Assembly: GCA_020441605.1 (NCBI GenBank)
Contig: JAGRLX010000360.1
Location: forward strand, 2,082-11,664
Reading direction: 5' to 3'
Length of the DNA stretch: 9,583 bases
Origin: Alphaproteobacteria bacterium
Lineage (GTDB): Bacteria > Pseudomonadota > Alphaproteobacteria > Rhizobiales > Aestuariivirgaceae
Position numbers and translations under genes: made by a program. Below the pieces are notes generated by a model. That model made no database searches, had not been told where the DNA came from, and was given only the letters and a program-made list of their open reading frames with translations. Positions 1 through 6,646 of the stretch are shown in pieces; within the stretch, counting starts at the first letter, position 1; every line of letters starts with the position of its first letter.

Positions 1-438
1 GCGATGATGTGCGATTTCATCATCGCGTCCGAGACTGCGAAGTTCGGACTGCCCGAAATCACCCTCGGCATCATGCCGGGGGCGGGCGGTACCCAGCGGC
101 TGCCGCGTTTCGTCGGCAAGGCCAAGGCCATGGACCTGATCCTGACGGGCCGCATGATGGATGCCGCTGAGGCCGAACGCTGTGGCCTCGTGGCGCGCGT
201 TATACCGACAGAGCGGTTGCTGGAAGAGGCGCTGGCCGCCGCCGGCAAGATCGCCTCCTACTCGCAGCCGATCGTCATGATGGCCAAGGAAACGGTCAAC
301 CGCGCCCAAGAGCTGAGCCTGGGCGAAGGAGTCCGCTTCGAACGGCGGCTGTTCCTGTCGATGTTCGCGACCGAAGACCAGAAGGAGGGAATGGCCGCCT
401 TCATCGACAAGCGGAAACCCGATTTCAAGAACCGCTGA
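1..438 (+). CDS. Enoyl-CoA hydratase (crotonase family), C-terminal part, 5' end cut by window edge
   Basis: This is the last 145 residues of a crotonase-fold enzyme, predicted to add water to trans-2-enoyl-CoA to give 3-hydroxyacyl-CoA in cytosolic beta-oxidation or short-chain acid catabolism. The reading frame is open from base 1, so the gene starts upstream; roughly 110 residues are missing compared with the usual 255-260. Seen directly: the FGLPE segment, whose Glu (codon 55-57) matches the second catalytic Glu of mitochondrial enoyl-CoA hydratase, followed by [19 protein letters not shown], and the C-terminal [20 protein letters not shown] block, which looks closely like human ECHS1 (recalled, not aligned). 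The first catalytic Glu would lie just before the window. The stop TGA at 436-438 overlaps the convergent regulator gene by 14 bp. The exact substrate length cannot be told from this half; short-chain acyl-CoA is most likely. Its link to the sugar locus is probably only positional. Confidence 0.93.
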   Translation, partial: AMMCDFIIASETAKFGLPEITLGIMPGAGGTQRLPRFVGKAKAMDLILTGRMMDAAEAERCGLVARVIPTERLLEEALAAAGKIASYSQPIVMMAKETVNRAQELSLGEGVRFERRLFLSMFATEDQKEGMAAFIDKRKPDFKNR

Positions 439-1684
439 CCGCCATCGGCCGCGACTCGTCCGACCCGACGCTCTTGAACAGAACATCACGATCGATGATG
501 TAATTGGCGAAGAGGGGCAAGCTTGCAGCACCGAGCGCACGCGCGTCGATCCCGATTGTGCCTTCGGCTACGACAAAGGGGGAAATCCCCTGGGTATTGA
601 GTCCCGCAAGGGCCCTTTCGACAGCGGCAATGAGGCGACCGCGGACATCGGCCGGTATTGCACCGTCGATGACAATGGCCGCAGGCTCGATCACTGCCGC
701 GACACCGGCGCTGGCGTGGGCCAGGCCAGCGGCTGCAGCTTCGATCCAATGATCCAGCACGGGTCGAACATTATTCCAGTCCATGTCCCCGCGCCACAGC
801 AGGCTCGGATCAAAGCCGGCAAGTTTCAGCTCCCGCTCCAGCACATAGAGAGAGGCGCAGCGGATAAGTTGCTGGGCTCCACCAGACGGTGCGGGCACAG
901 GAAAGGATCCAAGAGCGCCGGCATTGCCACTGCGGCCGTGGAGCAGACTGCCATTGAGAACGACGCCGCCGCCGATGAAGTAACCGACATAGAAATAGGC
1001 ATAGTCCCGGTGCTCGCGGCCCTTGCCGAAGAGCAGCTCGGCGGCACAGGCCGCAGTGGCGTCGTTACAGAAATAGACCGGCCAATCGAACAGGTGGCCG
1101 ATTTCTCCGGCCAGGTCGAAATCGCGCCAAGCTTCAAGAACGGCGTGGGGAGCACCAACTTCCTCCTCCCAACTCCACAACTCAAACGGTGCGGCAATGC
1201 CGAGTCCCGAAATCCGCTGGCGCTGGGACTCCGAGAGATGGGCAACAAGGGTGGCGACGCCACTCTCCACGTTGTCGATGATCTCCTTTGGTGCCGGGAA
1301 GCGGTAGGCCTGCCGGACGACATGACGAACCTTGCCAGCCAGATCGAGCAACATCAAATCGGAAGACCGCCGCCCGACCTTGACGCCAATCGCGAAGGCC
1401 CCATCGGGATCAAGTCTGAAAGGAACGAGTGGCTGGCCGACCTTGCCGCGCATTGGCGTTTCACGCGCCAGTAGGCCGTCGGCTTCAAGCTGACGTACGA
1501 TGACCGAAACGGTCTGGGCCGAGAGCCTGGTGAGCTTCGCGATCTCCGCTTTTGGGAGGCTTCCGTGACGGCGGATCAACGAGAGAACAAGACGCTCGTT
1601 GTAGAGGCGCACACCGCTCTGGGTCGTGCCGGCCGACAGAACCGGCCCCAAATCCCCGCTATTTCCGCGTGTTTCCCAATCCAT
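425..1684 (-). CDS. frcR: ROK-family transcriptional regulator (FrcR-like), divergent from the sugar ABC operon
   Basis: Predicted DNA-binding repressor or regulator of the adjacent fructose transport operon. From ATG 1684 it has 419 residues, normal for ROK regulators. Residues about 28-85 form a winged helix-turn-helix ([13 protein letters not shown], then [20 protein letters not shown] and QLEADGLL). The rest is the ROK sugar-kinase-like domain, including [18 protein letters not shown] and [19 protein letters not shown]. The usual ROK zinc motif (CxCGxxGCxE) is not seen after the [10 protein letters not shown] segment, and the DxGxT ATP motif is not intact, so a kinase activity is unlikely. 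The frame runs up to a GTG at 1768, but that codon lies inside the operator palindrome and upstream of the predicted minus-strand -10, so ATG 1684 is preferred. A GTG at 1690, two codons upstream, has an AGGGAA about 10 nt before it and is an alternative. The frcR name comes from synteny with the known rhizobial frc locus; the inducer is not shown by the sequence. Confidence 0.88.
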   Translation of the reverse strand: MDWETRGNSGDLGPVLSAGTTQSGVRLYNERLVLSLIRRHGSLPKAEIAKLTRLSAQTVSVIVRQLEADGLLARETPMRGKVGQPLVPFRLDPDGAFAIGVKVGRRSSDLMLLDLAGKVRHVVRQAYRFPAPKEIIDNVESGVATLVAHLSESQRQRISGLGIAAPFELWSWEEEVGAPHAVLEAWRDFDLAGEIGHLFDWPVYFCNDATAACAAELLFGKGREHRDYAYFYVGYFIGGGVVLNGSLLHGRSGNAGALGSFPVPAPSGGAQQLIRCASLYVLERELKLAGFDPSLLWRGDMDWNNVRPVLDHWIEAAAAGLAHASAGVAAVIEPAAIVIDGAIPADVRGRLIAAVERALAGLNTQGISPFVVAEGTIGIDARALGAASLPLFANYIIDRDVLFKSVGSDESRPMAVSGS

Positions 1685-1727
1685 GGTCACTGCGAAGACA
1701 TTCCCTGCATTGCCTCCATCAAGGCAG

Positions 1728-1756
1728 ACCATCCCGTAGCCACATCCATCTGTCAA
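1728..1756 (-). promoter_or_regulatory. Possible sigma70-type promoter for the ROK regulator
   Basis: On the minus strand a perfect TTGACA (1756-1751) lies in the left operator arm. It is followed, after 17 bp, by GATGGT (1733-1728), which matches only three of six -10 positions. Initiation would fall near 1721, upstream of ATG 1684 but downstream of GTG 1768. The -35 is strong and the -10 weak, so this is tentative. Confidence 0.4.
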
Positions 1757-1787
1757 TTGATAAATCACGCCGATTTATGAATTGACA
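1751..1787. promoter_or_regulatory. Operator-like 16-5-16 inverted repeat between regulator and ABC operon
   Basis: The left arm TGTCAATTGATAAATC (1751-1766) and the right arm GATTTATGAATTGACA (1772-1787) are reverse complements except for one position, separated by ACGCC. Long A/T-rich palindromes of this kind in the divergent region next to a ROK gene are typical of binding sites for that regulator. Both arms end in TTGACA facing outward, so a protein bound here would cover the -35 element of the ABC operon and that of the regulator gene itself. Inferred role: joint repression of the transporter and autoregulation. Confidence 0.8.
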
Positions 1788-1810
1788 GGCTCTTGTTTTT
1801 GAGTCCTAAT
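1782..1810 (+). promoter_or_regulatory. Predicted sigma70-type promoter of the frc operon
   Basis: A perfect TTGACA (1782-1787) is followed after 17 bp by CCTAAT (1805-1810), matching four of six -10 positions. Transcription would start near 1817, giving a leader of about 100 nt before frcB. The -35 forms the outer end of the right operator arm, which fits steric repression by the ROK protein. Confidence 0.6.
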
Positions 1811-1851
1811 AGTCACCGGGTGCATGGTTGGGTCTTTCTCGTCCAGGCACT

Positions 1852-1894
1852 GAATTGGAAGACCAATTCTTTCGTTTGTCTGCCCTGCAAGGGC
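1852..1894 (+). promoter_or_regulatory. Two short hairpins in the frcB leader
   Basis: Two perfect inverted repeats lie in the predicted 5' untranslated leader. GAATTGG (1852-1858) pairs with CCAATTC (1863-1869) around an AAGA loop, and GCCCT (1882-1886) pairs with AGGGC (1890-1894) around a GCA loop. The first is A/T-rich and could equally be a DNA protein-binding site. Neither covers the ribosome binding site GGGAGG at 1905-1910. No known riboswitch was recognised. Confidence 0.4.
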
Positions 1895-1916
1895 TCGTAT
1901 CCATGGGAGGATCCAC

Positions 1917-2942
1917 GTGAAATCTGTATTCAAAACCGCTGTTCTTGGCGCTGCCGCCATGGCACTGTTCGCCGCCGCCCCGGCCAAGGCCGAGGGTATC
2001 GGCGCCTGCCTGATCACCAAGACCGAAACCAACCCCTTCTTCGTAAAGATGCGCGAAGGCGCGGCCGCCAAGGCCGCCGAACTCGGCATCGAGCTCAAGG
2101 CCTATGCCGGCAAGGATGATGGCGACAATGAAGGCCAGGTCGCAGCTGTCGAGACCTGCATCGCCGATGGCGCCAAGGGCATTCTCATCACTCCGTCCGA
2201 CACCAAGGCCATCGTGCCGGTGATCAAGCAAGCACGTGACGCCGGCATTCTGGTGATCGCCCTCGACACGCCGCTTGAGCCGATCGATGCTGCCGACCAG
2301 ACCATGGCCACCGACAACTTCCAGGCCGGCTACCTGATCGGCGCCTATGCCAAGGCGAAGCTCGGCGATGCCGCCAAGGATGCCAAGATCGGCTTCCTCG
2401 ACATCAACTCCAAGCAAGTGACCGTCGACGTGCTGCGCGACCAGGGCTTCATGGCCGGCTTCGGCATCGACGTGAAGGACCCGAACGTGATCGGCGACGA
2501 GGATGACCCGCGTATCGTCGGCCACGACTATACCAACGGAAATCCGGAAGGCGGCCGCAAGGCCATGGAGAACCTTCTCCAGATCAATCCGGACATCAAC
2601 GTGATCCACACCATCAACGAACCGGCGGCTGCCGGCGCCTACGAGGCGCTCAAGGCCGTCGGCAAGGAAGGCCAGGTTCTGATCATGTCCGTCGACGGCG
2701 GCTGCCCGGGCGTGAAGGACGTTGCGGCCGGCATCATCGGCGGAACATCCCAGCAGTATCCGTTGCTCATGGCCTCGATGGGCGTTGAAGCCATCAAGAA
2801 GTTCGCCGATACCGGTGAGAAGCCCGCAGCCACCGAAGGAAAGAACTTCTTCGACACCGGCGTCCAGCTGATCACCGACAATCCGGTGGACGGCGTGCCG
2901 TCGATCGACACCAAGAAGGGCCTCGAGCTCTGCTGGGGTTGA
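1917..2942 (+). CDS. frcB: Fructose/monosaccharide ABC transporter periplasmic substrate-binding protein FrcB
   Basis: Periplasmic sugar-binding protein (ribose-binding-protein-like family) that captures the sugar and delivers it to FrcC/FrcA. In S. meliloti the homologous system carries fructose and also mannose and ribose. The protein has 341 residues. Residues 1-25 form a signal peptide: KSVFK at the N-terminus, an Ala-rich core, and APAKA before a likely cleavage at A25/E26. The mature part opens with [20 protein letters not shown], the typical first beta-strand and ligand loop, and contains [39 protein letters not shown] and [16 protein letters not shown], closely matching the S. meliloti FrcB I recall. 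It starts at a GTG, six bases after a strong GGGAGG, in place of ATG. It is the first gene of the operon and is followed by a hairpin that probably raises its mRNA level above that of the downstream genes. Fructose specificity is inferred from homology and synteny. Confidence 0.93.
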   Translation: MKSVFKTAVLGAAAMALFAAAPAKAEGIGACLITKTETNPFFVKMREGAAAKAAELGIELKAYAGKDDGDNEGQVAAVETCIADGAKGILITPSDTKAIVPVIKQARDAGILVIALDTPLEPIDAADQTMATDNFQAGYLIGAYAKAKLGDAAKDAKIGFLDINSKQVTVDVLRDQGFMAGFGIDVKDPNVIGDEDDPRIVGHDYTNGNPEGGRKAMENLLQINPDINVIHTINEPAAAGAYEALKAVGKEGQVLIMSVDGGCPGVKDVAAGIIGGTSQQYPLLMASMGVEAIKKFADTGEKPAATEGKNFFDTGVQLITDNPVDGVPSIDTKKGLELCWG

Positions 2943-2981
2943 TCCCGGCGTTGTTTCGGTGAATCATCTTGAACAACACGA

Positions 2982-3006
2982 GAGGGCGGTCCGTGTGGCC
3001 GCCCTC
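2982..3006 (+). promoter_or_regulatory. Intercistronic hairpin between frcB and frcC
   Basis: GAGGGCGG (2982-2989) pairs perfectly with CCGCCCTC (2999-3006) across a 9-nt loop. It sits 39 bp after the frcB stop and about 50 bp before the frcC start, in the only sizeable gap of the transporter operon. No T-run follows, so it is not a canonical terminator. A structure here most likely protects the frcB 3' end from exonucleases or causes partial termination, giving more binding protein than permease. Confidence 0.65.
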
Positions 3007-3054
3007 GCTACAAGACGGAAGCGCTGAGCAACCGCCGCGGGAGGAATGGGGAAC

Positions 3055-4113
3055 ATGGCACAGGCACAGGAATTCGAAAAAGTCCTGGATGAAAGCGACA
3101 GTGCAGTGGCGCACTTCAATGATGGCGACACGGCGATCAAGCGTTTCCAGCAATTTCTCCATTCCAGCCCGGCAGCCGTGCCGCTGATCGTGCTGATCAT
3201 GTCCATCGCCATATTCGGCATCCTGGTGGGCGGAAAGTTCTTCAACGCCTATTCACTGACCCTGATCATCCAGCAGATCGCCATTGTCGGCATTGTAGGC
3301 GCGGCACAGGCGCTGATCATTCTCACAGCCGGCATCGACCTCTCGGTCGGCGCCGTCATGGTTCTGTCGGCTGTGGTCATGGGCCAATTCACCTTTCGCT
3401 ATGGCATCCCGGTTCCCATATCCATTCTCTGCGGGCTGGCCTGCGGGACGCTGTGCGGGTTCATCAATGGCTGGCTGGTCGCCAAGGTCAAGCTGCCGCC
3501 CTTCATCGTGACGCTGGGTTCCTGGCAGGTATTCAACTCGATCAAATACATCTATTCGAAGAACGAGACGATCCGTGGCCAGGACATCGAAGCCCAAGCC
3601 CCATTGCTGCAATTGTTCGGCAAGCAGTTGAACATCGGCGGAGCAGTCTTCACGCTCGGTGTCGCCTTCATGTTCGCGCTCGTGATCCTGCTCTGGTATG
3701 TTCTCAACTACACTGCATGGGGCCGCAGGCTTTACGCGGTCGGTGATGACCCCGACGCCGCCGAGCTTTCCGGCGTGCCCGTCACCAGGATGTTGATTAC
3801 GGTCTATACCATCGGCGGGCTCATCTGCGGTCTGGCCGGATGGGTCCTGATCGGTCGCATCGGCTCAGTGTCGCCCACGTCAGGTGAGTTTGCGAACATC
3901 GAGTCAATCACCGCTGTCGTCATTGGTGGCATGTCTTTGTTCGGTGGCCGCGGCTCGATCCTGGGCATGGTATTTGGTGCCCTGATTGTCGGTGTTTTCT
4001 CACTTGGCCTCCGTCTCTACGGCGCCGACGCACAATGGACTTGGCTGCTCATCGGCGTCCTCATCATCGGCGCCGTCACCGTCGACCAGTGGATCAGAAA
4101 GGTTGCAGGCTAA
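3055..4113 (+). CDS. frcC: Fructose/monosaccharide ABC transporter permease FrcC
   Basis: Integral inner-membrane subunit that forms the sugar pathway, presumably as a homodimer with two FrcA ATPases. It belongs to the branched-chain/ribose permease family (RbsC-like, BPD_transp_2). From ATG 3055 it has 352 residues. A hydrophilic cytoplasmic N-terminus of about 38 residues precedes a series of eight to ten hydrophobic segments, starting at about 42-62. Family marks are LTAGIDLSVG (90-99), KLPPFIVTLG (146-155) and the ATPase-contacting loop GRRLYAVGDDPDAAELSGV (from 223). An in-frame ATG at 3046 adds three residues but touches the GGGAGGA ribosome binding site; ATG 3055 lies 10 nt after GGAGG and is preferred. 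The stop TAA shares a base with the frcA start (TAATG), so the two are likely translationally coupled. Sugar specificity is inferred from the neighbours. Confidence 0.93.
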   Translation: MAQAQEFEKVLDESDSAVAHFNDGDTAIKRFQQFLHSSPAAVPLIVLIMSIAIFGILVGGKFFNAYSLTLIIQQIAIVGIVGAAQALIILTAGIDLSVGAVMVLSAVVMGQFTFRYGIPVPISILCGLACGTLCGFINGWLVAKVKLPPFIVTLGSWQVFNSIKYIYSKNETIRGQDIEAQAPLLQLFGKQLNIGGAVFTLGVAFMFALVILLWYVLNYTAWGRRLYAVGDDPDAAELSGVPVTRMLITVYTIGGLICGLAGWVLIGRIGSVSPTSGEFANIESITAVVIGGMSLFGGRGSILGMVFGALIVGVFSLGLRLYGADAQWTWLLIGVLIIGAVTVDQWIRKVAG

Positions 4114-4895
4114 TGGCACAGGAACCCATCCTCACGACTCGCGGACTGGTCAAGCGTTATGGCCGCGTGACCGCTCTCGATCATGCCGATTTCGATCTTT
4201 ATCCGAACGAAATCCTCGCCGTGATCGGCGACAACGGCGCGGGCAAGTCAACACTGATCAAGGCCATCTGCGGCGCGGCCATACCCGACGAAGGCGAGAT
4301 CAAGCTGGAGGGCAAGGCTCTCCATTTCAAATCGCCGATGGATGCCCGCATGGCCGGAATCGAGACGGTTTACCAGAACCTCGCCCTGTCACCGGCCCTA
4401 TCGATCTCGGACAACATGTTCCTAGGTCGGGAGGTGCGGAAGGCAGGGATTCTCGGCTCGGTCTTCCGAATGCTTGATCGTGGCGCAATGGAGCGGACGG
4501 CACGCGAGAAGTTGACGGAACTCGGACTGATGACCATCCAGAATATCGGTCAGGCGGTGGAGACACTCTCTGGTGGCCAACGTCAGGGCGTCGCCGTGGC
4601 CCGCGCCGCGGCCTTCGGTACCAAGGTGTTGATCATGGACGAACCGACGGCCGCGCTGGGTGTCAAGGAATCACGCCGGGTGCTTGAACTGATCCTCGAC
4701 GTGAAGCGCCGTGGCCTGCCGATCGTTCTGATCTCCCATAACATGCCGCATGTCTTCGAAGTGGCTGACCGAATCCACATTCACCGCCTTGGCAAGAGGC
4801 TGTGCGTGATCAACCCCAAGGACTATTCCATGTCCGACGCGGTGGCCTTCATGACCGGCGCCAAGGCGCCACCCAAGGACCTGAAAGCCGCCTGA
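4113..4895 (+). CDS. frcA: Fructose/monosaccharide ABC transporter ATP-binding protein FrcA
   Basis: Cytoplasmic ATPase that powers sugar import through FrcC. It has 260 residues with a single ABC domain, unlike the fused double-domain RbsA/AraG type (about 500 residues); this single-domain form is the one described for rhizobial FrcA. Visible motifs: Walker A GDNGAGKS with Lys45, Q-loop in TVYQNLALSP, signature LSGGQRQGVAVARA from residue 152, Walker B VLIMDEPTAALG with Asp176 and Glu177, and the switch histidine in ISHN (His209). The start ATG at 4113 overlaps the frcC stop as TAATG. The frame is open further upstream, but that part lies inside frcC and encodes an Arg/His-rich stretch, so it is not used. 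FrcK follows after 15 bp. Confidence 0.94.
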   Translation: MAQEPILTTRGLVKRYGRVTALDHADFDLYPNEILAVIGDNGAGKSTLIKAICGAAIPDEGEIKLEGKALHFKSPMDARMAGIETVYQNLALSPALSISDNMFLGREVRKAGILGSVFRMLDRGAMERTAREKLTELGLMTIQNIGQAVETLSGGQRQGVAVARAAAFGTKVLIMDEPTAALGVKESRRVLELILDVKRRGLPIVLISHNMPHVFEVADRIHIHRLGKRLCVINPKDYSMSDAVAFMTGAKAPPKDLKAA

Positions 4896-4910
4896 ATATC
4901 GAAGTCTCAG

Positions 4911-5525
4911 ATGATCGATCCGCAGTCATTGGCCGTCACGATTCGCGACAAGGCGGAAGGGGCCAACCGGTACATGGTGGCCATCGCCGGACCGCCGGGG
5001 GCGGGCAAGTCGACCTTGTCAGAAGGCCTGTTCAAGGAACTGAGCGCCATGGGGGAAAAGGCCATCGTCGTTCCCATGGACGGGTTCCATTTCGATGACA
5101 TCATCCTAAACGCGCGCGGCCATCGCCCGCGCAAGGGTGCGCCATTTACCTTCGATGTTGCCGGCTTCGAGAGCCTGCTCAAGCGCATCCGCTCTGGCGA
5201 GCCGGATATTGCCATTCCGGTCTTCGACCGCAACATGGAACTGTCACGCAATGCCGCCGATATTGTCGGCGCCGATGCTCGGATAATATTGATCGAAGGC
5301 AATTACCTGTTGCTCAGGGAATCACCCTGGAGTCGGCTCCAGACCCTGTTCGACTTCACCATCATGATCGATGTGCCCTATGAGGAGCTGGAGCGCCGCC
5401 TGGTGCAACGCTGGCTGCACCACGGTTTTGACCTTGCACACGCCAAGACCTGGATCGCCGCCAACGACAGCCTCAATATACGCCACGTCCTGGACAACAG
5501 CGCGCCCGCAGACCTGACCGTTTGA
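4911..5525 (+). CDS. frcK: FrcK, P-loop kinase-like protein of the fructose transport operon
   Basis: A 204-residue soluble protein of the uridine kinase/pantothenate kinase-like P-loop family. The FrcK of the S. meliloti frc operon is of this kind; its true substrate is, to my knowledge, not firmly established. Seen directly: Walker A GPPGAGKST (27-35, Lys33), VVPMDGFHFDD with Asp57 in the position of the general base/Mg ligand of this family, the IEGNYLLLRESPW block, a DVPYEELERRL lid-like segment, and RWLHHGFDLAHAKTW near the C-terminus. All motifs needed for phosphotransfer appear intact, so an active small-molecule kinase is plausible, perhaps acting on the imported sugar or a derivative (inference). 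It lies 15 bp after frcA, with only a weak ribosome binding site (GAAG), which suggests lower expression or coupling. Confidence 0.85.
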   Translation: MIDPQSLAVTIRDKAEGANRYMVAIAGPPGAGKSTLSEGLFKELSAMGEKAIVVPMDGFHFDDIILNARGHRPRKGAPFTFDVAGFESLLKRIRSGEPDIAIPVFDRNMELSRNAADIVGADARIILIEGNYLLLRESPWSRLQTLFDFTIMIDVPYEELERRLVQRWLHHGFDLAHAKTWIAANDSLNIRHVLDNSAPADLTV

Positions 5526-5537
5526 GCTGCGCAGCCG

Positions 5538-5602
5538 GCACGGGCTTGTGATCGCTGCTTGATGCACTTGCAAACGCAATCCGATCCTGCAACAAGCCGT
5601 GC
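5538..5602 (+). repeat. Imperfect inverted repeat in the frcK to E1-alpha gap
   Basis: GCACGGGCTTGT (5538-5549, read with its first G at 5538) and ACAAGCCGTGC (5592-5602) are complementary with one bulged base, separated by 42 bp. A perfect 10-bp palindrome GCTGCGCAGC (5526-5535) directly follows the frcK stop. No T-run follows either, so a terminator is not supported, and no convincing promoter was found in these 106 bp. It may be an RNA structure or a regulator site separating the two gene groups. Confidence 0.35.
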
Positions 5603-5631
5603 AGTTCAAACTGTCTGGGTGGCAGGCCGAT

Positions 5632-6642
5632 ATGGCAAGTGGTGACAACAAGCTTCTCCTCCAACTCTACCGGACCATGCGCCGTATCCGCACGTTCGAG
5701 GAAAGGGTGAACGAACTCTTCGTCCGCGGCGAGACAGCCGGCTCCATGCTCCACATGTCGATTGGCGAAGAGGCCATCGCCGGCGTCTGTAACGCCATGG
5801 AGGCGGGAGACAGCTTCACAACCCACCATCGCGGACACGGCATCTTCATCGCGCGGGGTGCCGATCCGAAACGAATGATGAGCGAAATCGCCGGCAAGGC
5901 CGATGGCTATTGTTCCGGCAAGGGCGGTTCCATGCATATCGCCGACATGGGGCTCGGCCATCTTGGCGCCAACGCGATCGTTGGGGGTGGCATTCCGCAT
6001 GTCGTCGGGGCCGGCATGTCCTACCGAAACCGGAAGCTGTCGCATGTCTCGGTTGCCTTCTTCGGTGACGGCGCATCACAACAGGGCGTTCTCTATGAAG
6101 CCATGAACATGGCGGCTCTCTGGAAGCTGCCGGTGGTTTTCTGCTGCATCAACAATCAATACGGAATGGGAACCCGAATCGACCGGGCTGCTGCCAACAT
6201 CAATCTGCACGAACGGGCCGTGGCATTCGGCCTGAACGGTGCGGAAGTGGACGGCGGCGATGTCGAAGAGGTGCAGGAGGTGTCGGAACGGATCTTTGCC
6301 GCGGCGCGAAACGGACGACCCGGATTCCTCACCATGAGGTGCTATCGCTTCTTTGGCCACGCCAGGCTCGACAAGAGCCCCTATCGCGACGAAGCGGAAG
6401 AGGCCGAGGGACGCAAGAAGGACGCAGTCAAGACGGCACGTGACAAGCTCCGGGCGGGCGGGGCAACGGCCGAGGTCGACCAGGTGGACGCGGATGTCGA
6501 CAGGGAGATGGCCGCCGCGGTGGATCACGCCATTGCCGCGGCAGCGCCAGACCCGACGTCGATGTTCCGCGATGTCTATGCCGAGGGAGAACCGCCCCCG
6601 CGGCCCTTGCGGACACATTTGAACATGATCCTTGGAGAATGA
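5632..6642 (+). CDS. acoA: Thiamine-diphosphate-dependent dehydrogenase E1 component, alpha subunit (acetoin dehydrogenase-like)
   Basis: Alpha subunit of a heterotetrameric E1 that decarboxylates or cleaves a 2-oxo/2-hydroxyketone substrate on thiamine diphosphate and passes the acyl group to E2-bound lipoate. It has 336 residues from ATG 5632. The thiamine diphosphate motif is complete: GDG at 145-147 and NN at 174-175 (GDGASQQG to INNQYGMGT). Other family marks are TTHHRGHG, YCSGKGGSMHIADMGLGHLG (from residue 93), GANAIVGGGIPH and the phosphorylation-loop region YRFFGHARLDKSPYR, in which the regulatory Ser of mitochondrial pyruvate dehydrogenase is Ala. The RGHG and GKGGSMHIAD blocks resemble AcoA of acetoin dehydrogenase. 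A GTG at 5599 would add 11 residues, but ATG 5632, five bases after an AGG, fits the family N-terminus (LLLQLYRTMRRIRTFEERV) better. The substrate is not proven; acetoin, pyruvate or a branched 2-oxoacid are options. Confidence 0.82.
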   Translation: MASGDNKLLLQLYRTMRRIRTFEERVNELFVRGETAGSMLHMSIGEEAIAGVCNAMEAGDSFTTHHRGHGIFIARGADPKRMMSEIAGKADGYCSGKGGSMHIADMGLGHLGANAIVGGGIPHVVGAGMSYRNRKLSHVSVAFFGDGASQQGVLYEAMNMAALWKLPVVFCCINNQYGMGTRIDRAAANINLHERAVAFGLNGAEVDGGDVEEVQEVSERIFAAARNGRPGFLTMRCYRFFGHARLDKSPYRDEAEEAEGRKKDAVKTARDKLRAGGATAEVDQVDADVDREMAAAVDHAIAAAAPDPTSMFRDVYAEGEPPPRPLRTHLNMILGE

Positions 6643-6646
6643 GCCG

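Noticed and set aside
716..1474. Open frame of 252 codons on the + strand
   Set aside because: It lies wholly opposite the ROK regulator gene, shows no recognisable domain, and the minus-strand product has a complete regulator motif set.
1788..1916. Riboswitch in the frcB leader
   Set aside because: Only two short hairpins are present; no conserved core of a known riboswitch class was recognised.
1806..2609. Open frame of 267 codons on the - strand over frcB and its leader
   Set aside because: It is antisense to the clearly recognised binding protein, rich in shadow-type Val/Gly/Asp/His composition, and would run through the promoter region.
2982..3010. Rho-independent terminator after frcB
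   Set aside because: The stem is strong but is followed by GCTACAAGACGG with no T-run, and the same-strand transporter genes continue, so an mRNA-stabilising hairpin fits better.
5546..5587. Promoter for the E1-alpha gene
   Set aside because: TTGTGA and TTGATG candidates have only poor -10 matches (TGCAAA, CGATCC) at 17-bp spacing, so no promoter can be claimed.
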